A stretch of 64,000 nucleotides of DNA from Planomonospora parontospora (GCA_014647935.1 BMQD01000010.1:62001-126000); one strand, 5' to 3'; counted from the first letter of the stretch, positions 8,358-18,069 are shown. The notes: generated by a model not told the origin, from the letters alone. Made by a program: numbers and translations.

Positions 8358-9080
8358 GGTCAGCTCCGCCGACTCCGCCTCGTCCAGCACCGCGAAGGCG
8401 GGCGCCATCAGCCGGTCGGTGAGCTCCTCGGCCCGTGCCCGGGCCCCGGCGAGCTCCGGGCCGGGCACCGGGTACGGCTCCGGCCACTCGAAGAAGCGCG
8501 CCATGGCCTCCCCCGGCATGTCGCCCAGCGGGGACTCGTGCGATTCGAGCAGCATGGCCTGCAGCGGGGTCAGCCCCTCGGCCAGCACCGCCACCGCGTG
8601 CAGACCGCCGCGCAGTTCGCGGAGCACGTGCATGAGCTGGGTCGCCCGGGCCGGGGCGTCGTCCGGCAGGGGCACGGCCCGCCACCCGGCGAAGAGCGGG
8701 GCGCCCGCCACCTCCGCCTCGGCGGCCACCCGCTCCAGCAGCTCCGCCAGGCGGGCGGCTCCGTCGAAGGAGCCGAGCCGGCGGCGGCCCCAGGCGTGGC
8801 AGGCCTCCGCGTAGAGCTCCACCGCCTTGTCCACCGGCAGCGACCGCCCGGCCTCCCAGTTGGCCCGGACGTGCCCGGCGGGGAAGAAGGCCACGGCGGA
8901 GCGGACCACGTCCGCGTCCACCTCGCCGAGCACGCCGCACCGGCCGCGGAAGTACATGGCCCGCCCGGCCAGCCCGGCCCGCTCGCTCACCGCCTTGGCC
9001 TCGCGCGAGATCATGAAGCCGCCGCCGAGCTTCCCGATCGCCGCCTTGGCCGCCGCCGCCGTCGCCTGTGAGTCCACCAT
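8322..9080 (-). CDS. SCO6745-like helical protein (HTH_67-type)
   Basis: 252 residues; AGGAGG seven bases before the ATG at 9080 fixes the start. The arrangement fits the actinobacterial SCO6745 family: an N-terminal helix AKAVSERAGLAGRAMYFRGRCGVLG, then VDADVVRSAVAFFPAGHVRANWE, followed by a long all-helical part with a conserved HAVAVLAEGLTPLQAMLLES segment. Relatives are described only as helix-turn-helix-like proteins without known function. It contains no signal peptide. Its last 40 bases have been copied twice downstream (see repeat). Family assignment is from memory of the pattern and is moderate. Confidence 0.7.
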   Translation of the reverse strand: MVDSQATAAAAKAAIGKLGGGFMISREAKAVSERAGLAGRAMYFRGRCGVLGEVDADVVRSAVAFFPAGHVRANWEAGRSLPVDKAVELYAEACHAWGRRRLGSFDGAARLAELLERVAAEAEVAGAPLFAGWRAVPLPDDAPARATQLMHVLRELRGGLHAVAVLAEGLTPLQAMLLESHESPLGDMPGEAMARFFEWPEPYPVPGPELAGARARAEELTDRLMAPAFAVLDEAESAELTDLLGEARAVAG

Positions 9081-9148
9081 GGCACCCCTCCTGGGTTCAT
9101 CGAAGGAACCCAGGATGACTCACCAGAACAACACTCGGCAAGTCCCGA

Positions 9149-9955
9149 TCAGAAGGAGAGCTCTCCGGAGGCCACGAGGACGGCGGGACCGGCCAGATGG
9201 CTGGTCCGCCCGTCGAGGGTGACGGTGACCGTGCCGCCGAGCACCTCGACCTCCCAGCTGCCCGTGCTCTCCCCTGCCAAATGCGCGGCGGCCACCGCCG
9301 AGGCGACCGCGCCGGTCCCGCAGGACCGCGTCTCCCCCGAGCCGCGTTCGAAGACCCGCATCACGATCCGGCGCGGGCCCACCGCGTTGATCAGCTCGAC
9401 GTTCACCCCGTGCGGGAAGGCCCCGGGGTCGAACCCGGGCCGGCGGGTCAGGTCGAGACCGGCCACCGGGTCGCCGATGACGCAGGCCAGGTGGGGGTTG
9501 CCCATGTCGACGCGGAGCCCGCCGTACTCCCGCCCGGCCACGGTCGCCCGGCTCTCACCCAGCACCCGGGGCGGGCCCATGTCCACCGCCACGTCACCGG
9601 TCTCCGCCAGCCGCACCCGCCTGACGCCCGCCCGGGTGGCCACGGCGAACTCGCCGGCCTCCGCCAGACCGGCGTCGACCAGGTAGCGGGCGAAGACCCG
9701 CGTACCGTTGCCGCACATCTCGGCCAGGCTGCCGTCGGCGTTGCGGTAGTCCATGAACCACTCCGCCTCGTCCGCCTGGTCGGCCACCTCCGGGCTGAGC
9801 TTGGTGCGCACCACCCGCAGCACCCCGTCGGCGCCGATCCCCGCCCTGCGGTCGCAGATCGCCGCCACGAGGGAGCCGGACAGATCCAGCTCGCCCTCCG
9901 GGTCGGGGAGGATGACGAAGTCGTTCTCGGTGCCGTGGCCCTTCACGAAGCGCAT
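9149..9955 (-). CDS. dapF: Diaminopimelate epimerase
   Basis: 268 residues. It interconverts LL- and meso-diaminopimelate for peptidoglycan and lysine. Both catalytic cysteines are present: C81 in EMCGNGTR and C212 in ETRSCGTGA. KGHGTENDFVI at the N-terminus, MDYRNADGS, MGNPHLA and VFERGSGET match the family along its full length. It is cytosolic. The gene follows miaA in the same direction, separated by a 204-base repeat-rich gap, as in many actinobacteria where miaA and dapF are linked. Confidence 0.97.
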   Translation of the reverse strand: MRFVKGHGTENDFVILPDPEGELDLSGSLVAAICDRRAGIGADGVLRVVRTKLSPEVADQADEAEWFMDYRNADGSLAEMCGNGTRVFARYLVDAGLAEAGEFAVATRAGVRRVRLAETGDVAVDMGPPRVLGESRATVAGREYGGLRVDMGNPHLACVIGDPVAGLDLTRRPGFDPGAFPHGVNVELINAVGPRRIVMRVFERGSGETRSCGTGAVASAVAAAHLAGESTGSWEVEVLGGTVTVTLDGRTSHLAGPAVLVASGELSF

Positions 9956-10019
9956 GCCCTCACCCTATCCACGCCCCGAACCCCGCCCCGACGGGCTCCG
10001 CCGGTCCCGCAACCGGGCC

Positions 10020-10128
10020 TGGGACCGGAACCGGGACCGGGTCGGGACCGGGTCGGGACCGAGCCAGGGCCAGGGCCAGGAACCGGGACCGGGACCGGGA
10101 CCGGGACCGGGACCGGGACCGGAAGCCG
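10020..10128. repeat. GGGACC hexamer array between dapF and miaA
   Basis: A run of GGGACC units with interruptions (GGGTCC-, CAGGGC- and AACC-type variants), including a perfect stretch of about seven units at 10084-10125. It lies between the start of dapF and the stop of miaA. Together with the flanking bases it fills the 9956-10159 gap, which holds no gene. It looks like slippage-prone satellite DNA; a role as spacer or RNA structure cannot be decided. Confidence 0.85.
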
Positions 10129-10159
10129 GACCCGGGGCGCGCCCCACCGGTCCCGCCGC

Positions 10160-11065
10160 TCACCGGCGGACCTGCGCCAGGGCCCGTTCCAGGAGATCGG
10201 GGGCCTGCTGGGGGAGCCAGACCACCCGGGGGTCGCGGCGGAACCACGACTCCTGCCGGCGGACGAACCGGCGCGTCGCCCGGACCGTCTCCTCCCTGGC
10301 CTGCTCCTCGGTCCACTCCCCGGCCAGGAAGCGCAGCACCTGGGCGTAGCCGAGCGCACGACCGGCGGTCCGGCCCTCGGCCAGGCCCCGCCCCGCCAGC
10401 TCCCGGACCTCCTCCACCAGCCCGGCCCGCCACATGCGGTCCACCCGGAGCGCGACCCGCTCGTCCAGCACGGGCCTGGGCACCTCGACGCCGAGCTGCA
10501 CGCTGTCGTAGACCGCGTCGTAGGAGGGCATCGAGGCGGAGAACGGCCTCCCGGTCAGCTCGACGACCTCCAGCGCGCGGACGATCCTGCGGCCGTTGCT
10601 CGGCAGGATCGCCCCGGCCGCCTCCGGGTCCAGGCCGCGCAGCCGCTCGTGCAGCGGAGCCGGGCCGTGCGCCTCCAGCTCGGCCTCCAGCCGGGCCCGG
10701 ATCCCCGGATCGGTGCCGGGGAACTCCAGGTCGTCGAGGGCGGCCCGCACGTAGAGCCCGGACCCGCCGACCAGGATCGGCACCACCCCCCGGGCCAGCA
10801 GGTCGTCCATCAGCGGCCGCACCCGCTCCTGGTACTCCGCCACGCTCGCCGTGCGCCGCACGTCCCAGACGTCCAGCAGGTGGTGCGGGACCCCGCGCCG
10901 CTCCTCCATCGTCAGTTTCGCCGTGCCGATGTCCATGCCCCGGTAGAGCTGCATGGAGTCGGCGTTGATCACTTCGCCCCCCAGTTCCAGGGCGAGATCG
11001 ACGGCGAGATCGGACTTTCCGGCCGCCGTGGGACCGACGACGGCGATGACGGGTAGCTGAGGCAC
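10160..11065 (-). CDS. miaA: tRNA dimethylallyltransferase
   Basis: 301 residues. It adds a dimethylallyl group to N6 of A37 in tRNAs that read UNN codons; MiaB, encoded at 14709, carries out the next step (methylthiolation). The P-loop GPTAAGKS is at residues 11-18, followed by NADSMQLYRGMDIGTAK, HHLLDVWDV, the GGSGLYVRA segment and the late GYAQVLRFL and RRFVRRQESWFRRD motifs. The length is normal. The start ATG at 11065 lies divergent from the small gene at 11160. Confidence 0.97.
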   Translation of the reverse strand: MPQLPVIAVVGPTAAGKSDLAVDLALELGGEVINADSMQLYRGMDIGTAKLTMEERRGVPHHLLDVWDVRRTASVAEYQERVRPLMDDLLARGVVPILVGGSGLYVRAALDDLEFPGTDPGIRARLEAELEAHGPAPLHERLRGLDPEAAGAILPSNGRRIVRALEVVELTGRPFSASMPSYDAVYDSVQLGVEVPRPVLDERVALRVDRMWRAGLVEEVRELAGRGLAEGRTAGRALGYAQVLRFLAGEWTEEQAREETVRATRRFVRRQESWFRRDPRVVWLPQQAPDLLERALAQVRR

Positions 11066-11159
11066 GGGATAAGTGTCCCAACACCGGGAAGGGTCTGCGG
11101 ATGGCGGCGCCCGCGACGGCGCACCGCCGCATCCGACCAGCAGTCACAGGGGGATCGCC

Positions 11160-11396
11160 ATGTCCGTCTTCGACCGTGGCAAGGACCTGATGGGCGAGCA
11201 CTCGGACAAGATCGAGGAACTCGCCGAGCAGGGCATCGACAAGGGTGAGCAGGCCGCCGGGCAGAGGTTCGCCGGGCACGAGGAGCATGTCGGCATGGCC
11301 GCCGACAAGGCCAGGGAGATGGCCGAGGGCATCGACGGCCGGACCGACCCGGCTCCGGACGCCCGGAACGCACCGGAGGCCGGGCAGAACGGCTGA
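11160..11396 (+). CDS. MT0933/Rv0909-like antitoxin-type small protein
   Basis: 78 residues starting at the ATG at 11160, with GGGGGA six bases before. The highly charged helical pattern (MSVFDRGKDLMGEHSDKIEELAEQGIDKG, written here only as its general type: FDRGKDL, IEELAEQGIDKG, DKAREMAEGI) resembles the MT0933-type antitoxin family of actinobacteria. In Mycobacterium such proteins pair with a toxin gene. No toxin gene lies next to it here: the following 160 bases hold a terminator and no open frame. It may therefore be an orphan or have another role. It could also be a general stress-type small protein of the CsbD-like kind; the family call is moderate. Confidence 0.65.
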   Translation: MSVFDRGKDLMGEHSDKIEELAEQGIDKGEQAAGQRFAGHEEHVGMAADKAREMAEGIDGRTDPAPDARNAPEAGQNG

Positions 11397-11403
11397 CCTC
11401 CGG

Positions 11404-11436
11404 CGGGGCCGTCCGGGCGCGCCCCGGACGGCCCCG
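11404..11436 (+). terminator. Strong hairpin after the small antitoxin-like gene
   Basis: GGGGCCGTCCGGG (11405-11417) pairs perfectly with CCCGGACGGCCCC (11423-11435), extended by one further C-G pair, around a five-base loop. It starts 8 bases after the stop at 11396. The remaining bases to 11558 are low-complexity GC-rich repeats of GGCTCCGGGCTCC type with no gene. Confidence 0.8.
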
Positions 11437-11558
11437 CGCCCGGCTCCGGGCTCCCCGCGCCCTCGCTCCGGCCTCCGGGCTCCGGGCTCCCCGCACCCCC
11501 GCTCCGGTCTGCCGGCCCCCGGCCCGGGCCGTCACCCGGCTCCCGGCCCTCCGAGTGC

Positions 11559-12086
11559 TCAGTCCCAGTCGAGCGTCGGCTGCAGGTAGCCCTCCAGGGT
11601 CAGCAGCCACCGCTTGGACTCCACGCCCTCTCCCCCGCTGAACCCGCCCAGTCCGTTGCCCGCCACCACCCGGTGACAGGGCACGATGACCGGGACCGGG
11701 TTGGCGCCCATGATCGATCCGATGGCCCGGGCCGGCACGCCCGTCCCGCTGCGCGCGGCCAGCTCGCCGTACGTCACCGCGCGGCCGTACGGCACCGTCT
11801 CGTGCAGCGTGCCGAGGACCGCGCGCTGCACGGGGGTGGTCAGCCGCCAGTCGACGCGGGCGGCGAAGACCCGCAGCTCCCCCGCGTAGTAGGCGGCCAG
11901 CTCACCGAGCACGGGAGCGGTCCGCTCCGGGTCGTCCGCCTCGGTCAGGCCGGGCCGGTCCAGCAACCGCGCCCTGAGCCGGCCGTCGTCGCCCCAGCAC
12001 ACACCCGCCACGCCGTCCCCGGTGACGGCGACGGACATCTCGCCGAGCGGGGTCGGCGCGCTTCCGAAGGCCACGGTTCCTAGCAT
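11559..12086 (-). CDS. ogt: Methylated-DNA--[protein]-cysteine S-methyltransferase
   Basis: 175 residues if started at the ATG at 12086. It removes alkyl groups from O6-alkylguanine by transfer to its own Cys. The active site is IVPCHRVV with C137; [20 protein letters not shown] and GLGGFSGG are all conserved family segments. The N-terminal domain is short. A further in-frame ATG at 12095 would overlap the start codon of the divergent rnz gene (12094), so the start is uncertain by a few codons. The two genes share a very short control region. Symbol by family resemblance (Ogt/MGMT type). Confidence 0.93.
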   Translation of the reverse strand: MLGTVAFGSAPTPLGEMSVAVTGDGVAGVCWGDDGRLRARLLDRPGLTEADDPERTAPVLGELAAYYAGELRVFAARVDWRLTTPVQRAVLGTLHETVPYGRAVTYGELAARSGTGVPARAIGSIMGANPVPVIVPCHRVVAGNGLGGFSGGEGVESKRWLLTLEGYLQPTLDWD

Positions 12087-12093
12087 TGAGATC

Positions 12094-13017
12094 ATGTCCC
12101 TTCGCGAGCTCGTCGTCCTCGGCACCTCCAGCGCGGTCCCCACCCGACACCGTAACCACAACGGCTACCTGCTGCGCTGGGACGGCCAGGGCTTCCTGTT
12201 CGACCCCGGCGAGGGCACCCAGCGCCAGATGCTCCACGCGGGCACGAGCGCCCACGACATCACCTGGATCTGCGTCACCCACTTCCACGGCGACCACTGC
12301 CTGGGCGTGCCCGGGATCGTCCAGCGCATCGCCAGGGACGGCGTCGAGCATCCCGTCCAGGCCGCCTACCCGGCGAGCGGAGAGACCTACTGGCGCCGGC
12401 TGCGCCACGCCGCCGTCTTCGCCGACACCTCCGTGATCGCCGAGCGTCCCGTCTCCGGACCGTCCGCGTCCTTCGACGCGGGCCCGGTCACCCTCACCGC
12501 GCGCCCGCTCTCCCATCCCGTCGAGTCGTACGGCTACCGCGTCGACGAGCCGGACGGCCGCCGGATGCTCCCCGAGCGGCTGCGGGAGCGGGGCGTCCAC
12601 GGCCCCGCCGTCGGCGAGCTCCAGAGAACCGGTGCGGTGACCGCGCCGGACGGCTCCACCGTGCGGCTGGATGAGTGCAGCGAGGTCCGCCGCGGGCAGA
12701 GCGCCGCGTTCGTCATGGACACCCGCCTGTGCGACGGGGTGTTCGCGCTCGCCGAGGGGACGGACCTGCTGGTGATCGAGTCGACGTTCCTGTCGGCGGA
12801 GTCGGAGCTGGCCGCGCGGTACGGCCACCTCACCGCCGGGCAGGCCGGCCGGGTGGCGGCCGAGTGCGGGGTCCGCCGCCTGGTCCTGACCCATGTCTCC
12901 GAGCGCTACGGCACGGACGACGAACCCCGTTTCCTGGACGAGGCCCGCGCGGCCTTCGGCGGTGACGTCGTCCTGGCCCACGACCTGCTGCGGGTGCCCG
13001 TGCCCGGGCGCGCCTGA
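12094..13017 (+). CDS. rnz: Ribonuclease Z
   Basis: 307 residues. A metallo-beta-lactamase-fold endonuclease that cuts the 3' trailer of tRNA precursors. The zinc motif HFHGDH lies at residues 63-68 ([15 protein letters not shown]). [11 protein letters not shown], the later [11 protein letters not shown] and VIESTFL, and the last ligand region [11 protein letters not shown] are all typical. The ATG at 12094 gives [17 protein letters not shown], the normal RNase Z start. No ribosome binding site is seen, and TAGCAT at 12081-12086 could serve as a -10 box for a nearly leaderless message. Convergent with the LigB-like gene. Confidence 0.95.
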   Translation: MSLRELVVLGTSSAVPTRHRNHNGYLLRWDGQGFLFDPGEGTQRQMLHAGTSAHDITWICVTHFHGDHCLGVPGIVQRIARDGVEHPVQAAYPASGETYWRRLRHAAVFADTSVIAERPVSGPSASFDAGPVTLTARPLSHPVESYGYRVDEPDGRRMLPERLRERGVHGPAVGELQRTGAVTAPDGSTVRLDECSEVRRGQSAAFVMDTRLCDGVFALAEGTDLLVIESTFLSAESELAARYGHLTAGQAGRVAAECGVRRLVLTHVSERYGTDDEPRFLDEARAAFGGDVVLAHDLLRVPVPGRA

Positions 13018-13047
13018 CCCTCCCGTCCGGCGCCGGGCGTCAGGCGC
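13010..13047. terminator. Bidirectional terminator between rnz and the LigB-like gene
   Basis: GCGCCTGAC (13010-13018) is the exact inverse complement of GTCAGGCGC (13039-13047). The stop codons of both convergent genes (13015-13017 and 13040-13042) lie inside the stem. The loop is 20 bases. It can fold on either transcript. Confidence 0.7.
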
Positions 13048-13726
13048 CCCGCGACCGGAGCCCGGCCACGATGTAACCGACGCCGTAGGGGGCGTCGTGG
13101 TAGAGGACCTCCCCGCTGAACGGGCCCCCTGTCCCGGCTGCGGCGGCGAGGACGTGGAAGGCCGCCCGGCCCGCGACCCAGAGCTCCGCGGCCTCGGCGG
13201 GGTCGAGGTCCGGCGCCTCTCCCCGGGCGAACGCGCCGGCGATCTCCTCGTCGTACGGCCGCGCGCGGGTGTCGAGGTAGCCCGGCGACTTCTCGGTCAG
13301 GCGGGCCGAGCCGTCGCCCATGACCAGCATCGCCACTCGCCCGGCCCGGTCCGCCAGACGCCTGCCCAGGGCCGCGCACTCCTGGCGGGAGGCGTCGAAG
13401 GGCACCGCGTGGAACGCGGCGGCGGCCAGGCCGCCCGCCTCCAGCAGCCGGCGGCCGATCGTCAGCGAGAGCGGCAGGACCGGCTCGCCCGCACCGGTCC
13501 GGACGTCCACTCCCCAGGGGGCGAGGCCCCCGGCGGCGTCGGGCCCGTGGTCCGCGGCCTCGTCGGCTCCGCCGACGACCACGACGGCGTCGGGCCGCGC
13601 GTCCCGCAGGCCGTCCACGGCGACCGCGCAGGCCTCCCGGAGCCCGTCCAGCTCACCGGCGGCGGCCCCGGCCAGTTCGGGGACCAGCAGCGGGGGGTGC
13701 GGGCAGACGGCGGCGGCGACGAGCAC
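13040..13726 (-). CDS. Class III extradiol dioxygenase subunit B-like (LigB-fold) protein
   Basis: 228 residues. The start MLVAAAVCPHPPLLVPEL and the later MLVMGDGSARLTEKSPGYLD and EVLYHDAPYGVGYIVA segments match the actinobacterial LigB-like family that sits between miaB and miaA. The first His (CPHPP) fits one metal ligand of the LigB/MEMO fold. True dioxygenase activity is unproven for this branch; it may be a non-catalytic or differently acting relative. The frequent linkage with miaB and miaA suggests a conserved role, but the sequence does not tell which. Confidence 0.85.
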   Translation of the reverse strand: MLVAAAVCPHPPLLVPELAGAAAGELDGLREACAVAVDGLRDARPDAVVVVGGADEAADHGPDAAGGLAPWGVDVRTGAGEPVLPLSLTIGRRLLEAGGLAAAAFHAVPFDASRQECAALGRRLADRAGRVAMLVMGDGSARLTEKSPGYLDTRARPYDEEIAGAFARGEAPDLDPAEAAELWVAGRAAFHVLAAAAGTGGPFSGEVLYHDAPYGVGYIVAGLRSRGA

Positions 13727-13780
13727 GCCGCCAGACTAGCCCACAGCGGTTCGCCCGTTGAGCCCCGCAGGGCGCGACCG

Positions 13781-13855
13781 GCGGGATCCGCGCCGGTCCA
13801 GCCCGCGGAGCGCGCACCTGATCGCCCGCGGGACCCGCGCCGGTTCAGCCCGTGG
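13781..13855. repeat. 28-base direct repeat covering a gene 3' end
   Basis: Bases 13781-13808 and 13828-13855 match at 25 of 28 positions. The second copy includes the stop (TCA at 13845-13847) and the last codons of the leftward gene at 13845; the first copy lies downstream of it, where the stop is lost (TCC). The gap 13727-13844 holds nothing else. Confidence 0.75.
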
Positions 13856-14453
13856 GGCCCTGCGGGGCGACGAAGCCGGGGGCGCCGTCGGAGCGCGGGT
13901 CGGTGTAGCCCTCCTCGCCCTGCTGGGACGGCGTGCCGCTCTGCTTCTCCCGGGCCGGGGTGGAGGGCTTGGCGCGCGAGGCGCCGGAGTCCCCGCCGGA
14001 GGTGCTCGCGGTCGAGCCGCCCGAGCCCGACCCGGCGGAGCCGGCGGAGGAATCACCGGAGGACCCGCCGGACGATCCGCCGGAGGCGTCCTCCTCCGTC
14101 CCACCGGAGGCGTCCTCCTCCGATCCGCCGGAGGCGTTCTGGTCCTGGTCCTCACCGGCCGGCGCGCCGTCCTCGCCGGCGGGCTCCTGCCGCTCGTCCT
14201 TTCCGGCCCCGGGCGACTGCGGCACCGAGACGGAGCCGCCCTCGTCGCCGGAGGAGGCGAAGGTGTAGGCGGCGACGCCGCCCACCAGGAGCACGGCCGC
14301 GGCGGAGGCGGCGGCTATGGCCAGGCCGCGCCTCCCCCCGGGGGCCGGGGCCCGTCCGCGGCCGGATCCGCGCCGGGATCCGCGGCCGGGACCGGTGAGG
14401 GTCTCCGCTTCCTCCCGCTGTTCGGGACGGTCGGGGGTGGAGGGGACGTGCAT
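13845..14453 (-). CDS. Single-pass membrane protein with Gly/Ser/Glu-rich outer part
   Basis: 202 residues from the ATG at 14453, supported by GGGAG eight bases upstream. Residues 1-40 are a charged cytosolic tail (HVPSTPDRPEQREEAE and GRGSRRGSGRGR). About 42-64 is one membrane helix (GLAIAAASAAAVLLVGGVAAYTF). The rest is low-complexity and exported, with repeated EEDASGG units and Ser/Gly runs, ending in EEGYTDPRSDGAPGFVAPQ. I do not recognise a family beyond this pattern. Neighbours are LigB-like and miaB; it may belong to the conserved unit or be an insertion. Confidence 0.65.
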   Translation of the reverse strand: MHVPSTPDRPEQREEAETLTGPGRGSRRGSGRGRAPAPGGRRGLAIAAASAAAVLLVGGVAAYTFASSGDEGGSVSVPQSPGAGKDERQEPAGEDGAPAGEDQDQNASGGSEEDASGGTEEDASGGSSGGSSGDSSAGSAGSGSGGSTASTSGGDSGASRAKPSTPAREKQSGTPSQQGEEGYTDPRSDGAPGFVAPQGPTG

Positions 14454-14610
14454 TCGACAACTCCCTGCGGTTCTCGGGGAAACCTCCACGGCTTCCGCGG
14501 GTGCCGAATCACACTAGCCACAGCAGGGAAATGCTCGCGCCGCAACCACACAATGATCACGACTTGTCATCTTTTCCGCGGACCCGCCCGAACCCGCCCG
14601 CGAGGCGGAC

Positions 14611-14701
14611 CCGTACCGGCCCCTGGGAGGCGGAGGCGGGCCCGCACCTCCGCTCCCGGAACCGGGGCCGTACCGGCCCACGGGAGGCGAAGGCGGGCCC
14701 G
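14611..14701. repeat. Two copies of a 34-base direct repeat before the miaB stop
   Basis: CCGTACCGGCCC followed by a GGGAGGCG-AGGCGGGCCCG segment occurs at 14611-14644 and 14668-14701 with three mismatches. The second copy ends 7 bases downstream of the miaB stop. The gap 14454-14708 also contains an AT-richer stretch (14510-14575) that could hold a promoter for the leftward gene at 13845. Confidence 0.65.
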
Positions 14702-14708
14702 TACAGCC

Positions 14709-16208
14709 TCAGGAGCCGATGGAGCAGCCCGGGGTCTCCTGCGCGACGGGGGCGGGCCGACCGATCGACGGCATGCCCAGCATGACGCCGGAGGCGGCGC
14801 CCGCGGGCGCGGACCGGCGGGCCTCCCAGGCGTCGCCCGCGCGGGTCCGGCGGAGGCTCAGCGCGGGCCCGTCGGCCACCAGGTGGTGCGGTGCGGCATA
14901 GGTGACCTCGACGCGGACCATGTCACCCGGGCGCGGGACCTCGTCACCCGGGACGAAGTGCACCAGGCGGTTGTCGGGGGCCCGGCCGGACAGGCGGCGG
15001 GTCGCCTCGTCCTTGCGGCCCTCGCCCTCGGCCACCAGCACCTCGAGAGTCCGGCCGACCTGCTTCTTGTTCTCCGCCCAGGAGATCTCGTTCTGCAGCT
15101 CGACCAGCCGGTCGTAGCGCTCCTGCACGACCTCCTTGGGGATCTGGCCGTCCATCGTGGCGGCGGGCGTGCCCGGCCGGATGGAGTACTGGAAGGTGAA
15201 GGCGTTGGCGAAGCGCGACTCCCGCACCACGTCCAGCGTGGCCTGGAAGTCCTCCTCGGTCTCGCCGGGGAAGCCCACGATGATGTCGGTGGAGATGGCC
15301 GCGTCCGGCATGGCCGCGCGCACCCGCTCGATGATGCCCAGGTAGCGCTCGGCCCGGTAGGAGCGGCGCATCGCCTTCAGGACCCGGTCGGAGCCGGACT
15401 GCAGCGGCATGTGCAGCTGGTGCATCACGTTGGGCGTCTCGGCCATGGCCGCGATGACGTCGTCGGTGAAGGCCGCCGGGTGCGGGCTGGTGAAGCGGAC
15501 CCGCTCCAGGCCCTCGACGTCGCCGCAGGCCCGCAGGAGCTTGCCGAAGGCGAGCCGGTCGCCGAACTCGACGCCGTAGGTGTTGACGTTCTGGCCCAGC
15601 AGGGTGATCTCCAGGACGCCCTGGCCGACCAGGGTCCGGACCTCGGCCAGGACGTCTCCGGGACGGCGGTCCTTCTCCTTGCCGCGCAGCGAGGGCACGA
15701 TGCAGAAGGTGCAGGTGTTGTTGCACCCGACCGAGACCGAGACCCAGGCGGCGTAGGCGGACTCGCGCTTGGTCGGCAGCGTGCTCGGGAAGGTCTCCAG
15801 GGACTCCTTGATCTCGACCTGGGCCTCCTGCGCGATGCGCGCGCGCTCGAGGAGGACCGGCAGCGAGCCGATGTTGTGCGTGCCGAACACCACGTCGACC
15901 CAGGGCGCCCGGCGGACGATCTCGCCTTGGTCCTTCTGCGCCAGGCAGCCGCCCACGGCGATCTGCATGCCGGGGTTGTCGGTCTTCGCCGGTCGCAGGT
16001 GGCCGAGGTTGCCGTAGAGGCGGTTGTCGGCGTTCTCCCGGACGGCGCAGGTGTTGAACACGACCACGTCGGCCGTCTCCCCCTCGGCCGCGGGGACGTA
16101 TCCCGCGTCCTCCAGCAGGCCCGACAGGCGCTCGGAGTCGTGCACGTTCATCTGGCACCCGTAGGTACGAACCTCGTACGTGCGGGCGCTCTCCACGGTG
16201 ACAGTCAT
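14709..16208 (-). CDS. miaB: tRNA-2-methylthio-N6-dimethylallyladenosine synthase
   Basis: 499 residues from the ATG at 16208; the frame extends further upstream but without similarity. A radical-SAM methylthiotransferase acting after MiaA on A37. The N-terminal UPF0004 cluster ligands are C18 (YGCQMN), C54 (FNTCAV) and C88 (GGCLAQ). The radical-SAM cysteines C162, C166 and C169 lie in [14 protein letters not shown] domain follows ([14 protein letters not shown] and [13 protein letters not shown]). The last 50 residues are an Ala/Arg/Pro-rich tail beyond the usual end. The gene faces away from gluA. Confidence 0.97.
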   Translation of the reverse strand: MTVTVESARTYEVRTYGCQMNVHDSERLSGLLEDAGYVPAAEGETADVVVFNTCAVRENADNRLYGNLGHLRPAKTDNPGMQIAVGGCLAQKDQGEIVRRAPWVDVVFGTHNIGSLPVLLERARIAQEAQVEIKESLETFPSTLPTKRESAYAAWVSVSVGCNNTCTFCIVPSLRGKEKDRRPGDVLAEVRTLVGQGVLEITLLGQNVNTYGVEFGDRLAFGKLLRACGDVEGLERVRFTSPHPAAFTDDVIAAMAETPNVMHQLHMPLQSGSDRVLKAMRRSYRAERYLGIIERVRAAMPDAAISTDIIVGFPGETEEDFQATLDVVRESRFANAFTFQYSIRPGTPAATMDGQIPKEVVQERYDRLVELQNEISWAENKKQVGRTLEVLVAEGEGRKDEATRRLSGRAPDNRLVHFVPGDEVPRPGDMVRVEVTYAAPHHLVADGPALSLRRTRAGDAWEARRSAPAGAASGVMLGMPSIGRPAPVAQETPGCSIGS

Positions 16209-16360
16209 CTCAATACACAAGGGTAGGCGCTTCTCCGACCTCGCGGAGCCCCCGATCATGCCCGCTCCACCCGTCTCGCGGGGGTGTTCGGGCAGGTCGT
16301 GACCGGATCGGTACCGCAGGGTTAGCACGGGGTGCCCTTCACCGAATTACGTTGTCCTCC

Positions 16361-17116
<756 letters not shown>

Positions 17117-17171
17117 CCGTCTCCCGGGCAGGCTGTTCATTCCGACGACGACGAAGAAGAGGAAACGGAAC

Positions 17172-18056
17172 ATGCGAGTAATGCGTATCGGTGCGGCGAT
17201 CGCCGCGGCGGGTGCGCTCACCCTGGGCCTCGCGGCCTGCGGGAGCGACAGCGGCGGCGGCGGTGGCGACACCACGGCCTACACCACGGTCGTCGACAAG
17301 GCCAAGGGCGCCAAGAAGCTGGTCGTCGGCACCAAGTGGGACCAGCCGAGCCTGGGCCTGAAGACCGGCGCCGAGCCGGAGGGCTTCGACGTCGAGGTCG
17401 CCAAGTACGTCGTCAAGGAGCTCGCGGGCGGCGCCGACGTCGAGATCGAGTGGAAGGAGTCCGCGTCGTCCAACCGCGAGGCCTTCCTCGCCAACGGCAC
17501 CGTGGACATCATCTTCGCGACCTACTCGATCACCGACAGCCGCAAGGAGAAGGTGACCTTCGGCGGGCCGTACATCGTGGCCCACCAGGACGTCATGGTC
17601 CGCGCCGACGACACCAAGATCACCAAGCCGCAGGACCTGGCGGGCAAGCGCATCTGCCAGGCGGCCGGCTCCAACTCCTACAAGCGGATCACCGACCCGC
17701 CGCCGGACGGCGAGCTGGACCTGGACGCCCAGCTGGTGGGCGCCGCGACCTATTCCGAGTGCGTGCAGAAGCTCGGCGGCAACAACCTGGACGCGGTGAC
17801 GACCGACGACCTGATCCTGGCGGGCTTCGCCAAGCAGGCCGGCGGCGGCTTCAAGATCCTCGGCCAGCCGTTCACCGACGAGAAGTACGGCGTCGGCCTG
17901 AAGAAGGGCGACACCAAGACGTGTGAGGCCGTCAACGCGGCGATCACCAAGATGTACCAGGACGGCACCGCGCAGAAGCTGTTCGACAAGTGGTTCGCGG
18001 GAGCCCAGGGCCTCAAGCCCCCGACGGCCGCCCCGCAGTTCGAGCCCTGCGCGTAG
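17172..18056 (+). CDS. gluB: Glutamate-binding lipoprotein of the ABC transporter
   Basis: 294 residues. The signal sequence ends in a lipobox (LGLAACGSDSG, Cys at about 24), so the protein should be anchored outside the membrane. It has the solute-binding fold of the SBP_bac_3 family: LVVGTKWDQPSLGLK, GFDVEVAKYVVKEL, DIIFATYSITDSRKEKVTFGGPYIVAHQD, and a hinge region with DLAGKRICQAAGS. Two Cys near DPPP...YSECVQKL and KTCEAVNA may pair. GGAAACGGAAC precedes the ATG; an ATG three codons on is also possible. A strong hairpin follows before gluC. Confidence 0.93.
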   Translation: MRVMRIGAAIAAAGALTLGLAACGSDSGGGGGDTTAYTTVVDKAKGAKKLVVGTKWDQPSLGLKTGAEPEGFDVEVAKYVVKELAGGADVEIEWKESASSNREAFLANGTVDIIFATYSITDSRKEKVTFGGPYIVAHQDVMVRADDTKITKPQDLAGKRICQAAGSNSYKRITDPPPDGELDLDAQLVGAATYSECVQKLGGNNLDAVTTDDLILAGFAKQAGGGFKILGQPFTDEKYGVGLKKGDTKTCEAVNAAITKMYQDGTAQKLFDKWFAGAQGLKPPTAAPQFEPCA

Positions 18057-18069
18057 TCCGGCCTCACGT

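Noticed and set aside
4947-9071. A rightward open frame of more than 1300 codons opposite the SDR, TPR and SCO6745-like genes
   Set aside because: Its translation is low-complexity (Ala/Arg/Gly/Asp/His) with no family pattern, while the leftward frames encode clear proteins with ribosome binding sites. It is an antisense shadow caused by high GC.
10020-10128. CRISPR-like array
   Set aside because: The repeats are six-base units without unique spacers. No other array in the window has spacer structure and there are no cas genes.
14454-14708. A short gene between the membrane protein and miaB
   Set aside because: Small frames exist but consist of Pro/Arg/Gly repeats derived from the direct repeats at 14611-14701.
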